From the NCBI GenBank assembly GCA_905178155.1, contig CAJINV010000005.1, forward strand, positions 377,319-441,318: DNA of 64,000 nucleotides, read 5' to 3'. Each line of letters begins with the position of its first letter. The first letter of the stretch is position 1. This stretch comes from Amoebophrya sp. A120 (taxonomy: Eukaryota; Sar; Dinophyceae; Syndiniales; Amoebophryaceae). Made by a program: the position numbers and the translations under genes. This document shows positions 63,230 to 64,000 of this stretch, one piece after another. The notes beneath the pieces were generated by a model. That model was given only the letters and a program-made list of their open reading frames with translations, ran no database searches and was not told the DNA's origin.

Positions 63230-64000
63230 GGCGTTTGCGTTTGAAAGAATGTATTTTCTGGAGTGTTGACGATTTGCATGAGCATGAAGTAAGTTAATTA
63301 TGAAAAGAATCGAGCACTAAAACTAAGGCATTCTTCCTCAAATTACTGGCAGGAAAGTTTTTATTTTCACTGCTAGAATCGGTAACCGCAGCTGGATCTG
63401 GAGCCTGAGGTAGAAAGGCGACAATAGTGCTGATTTCTTCTAACACGGACAGCTATATCATGACCTCAACGACCTCATGGATGTGGATCCCAATAGTAGC
63501 AGCCACCGGAGAGAAGCCACGAGATCAGGATCCAATCTGTGTCGTGCTCCGCATGACAAAGATCCTTCCCGTCGTGTAGGCAACTTTGGATCAGGCGAAC
63601 TACGTACTCGTTCATCCGAAACTGAGCGGGGACCTGTTGTGGAAGGTTTTCTTTCGCTTGTTTCTTTCCTTGGACCACTGAATAATTGCAGGGTCGTGGA
63701 TTGAAAGCTGGAACGTAGGAGACTTCATCTTCGATCGCGACCATCTTCTCAATTATAATGAACTCCAGTGCCGTCGGCTTCAGGAGCAGATTCGAAAAAA
63801 ACACCGAAATTCGAAACACGTCGAACACGTTAGAAAATCGTCGAGGTCGATAGATACTCTTAACTTGCTCGGAGATAATATCCGCAGTAAAGAACAACGT
63901 TGCACATTGCTTTTGCGCAATAGACTTTGGAGAGAAACTGTTCGGCTATTTTTGATGCGAAAGTTTGTAGTTTTCTTTCCACTCGCAACTCAAGTCACTT
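63230..64000. other. Window edge, no supported gene
   Basis: A - strand frame with a possible ATG at 63744 ends at 63475 (89 residues, MVAIEDEVSYVPAFNPRPC onward). It could be a small gene or an exon, but has no recognised motif. The sequence ccgcatgacaaagatcc near 63550 resembles introner interiors, without visible ends. Confidence 0.35.

Noticed and set aside
63475-63760. Possible introner-derived sequence
   Set aside because: One gcatgacaaa word only; no terminal repeats or disrupted gene to support it.
1-64000. tRNA, rRNA, CRISPR arrays or bacterial operons
   Set aside because: No cloverleaf, rRNA core or repeat-spacer pattern was recognised by eye; gene structure is eukaryotic. A tRNAscan or Rfam run would be decisive.

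Overview
The window is nuclear DNA of a eukaryote, most likely an alveolate close to syndinian dinoflagellates such as Amoebophrya. Genes are long, separated by 0.3-2 kb, and interrupted both by short GT-AG introns and by a second intron class. The second class consists of 217-322 bp elements that begin TAT, end ATA, carry terminal inverted repeats (TIRs) and sit between 5-bp target-site duplications (TSDs). I found nine, in four genes. Taking out each element plus one TSD copy restores the reading frame every time. This is the signature of introner elements, known from Amoebophrya; the taxonomic placement is inference.

Layout. Every supported gene left of about 29 kb is on the + strand and every one right of 30.3 kb is on the - strand, so two one-way gene clusters converge. 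Left cluster: an orphan RNase H/zinc-knuckle protein of retroelement origin (0.8-3.0 kb), a secreted-looking unknown (4.9-7.3 kb), HUS1 of the 9-1-1 checkpoint clamp with four introners of three families (8.1-10.3 kb), unknown genes (11-17 kb), a NYN-domain putative ribonuclease (17.7-20 kb), a 1.75-kb very GC-rich block, a small membrane protein (22.2-23.3 kb) and an ionotropic glutamate receptor-like channel (23.8-25.8 kb). The convergence zone holds a 1.1-kb AT-rich island, a decayed RNase H/zinc-knuckle retroelement fragment whose 3' part is a tandem coding repeat with GC hairpins, and a gene-poor tract.

Right cluster, in window order and all on the - strand: a CCCH zinc-finger protein, a small possibly Tudor-like protein, two tandem methionine sulfoxide reductase A (MsrA) paralogs, a ribokinase, a secretory glycosyltransferase-like protein, an unknown, a glutaminyl cyclase, a U-box ubiquitin ligase, a tRNA m7G methyltransferase fused to two zinc fingers, a large TilS/PP-loop protein and two unknowns. 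The functions are mostly housekeeping (DNA damage checkpoint, tRNA modification, protein repair, ubiquitination, sugar metabolism) and form no pathway cluster.

The most notable system is the introner set: several TIR families share one architecture and have inserted with base precision into coding sequence. The MsrA pair is a natural before/after comparison, because both copies share an old GT-AG intron but only one carries two introners. All splice joins were deduced by eye from reading frame and homology and have no transcript support.
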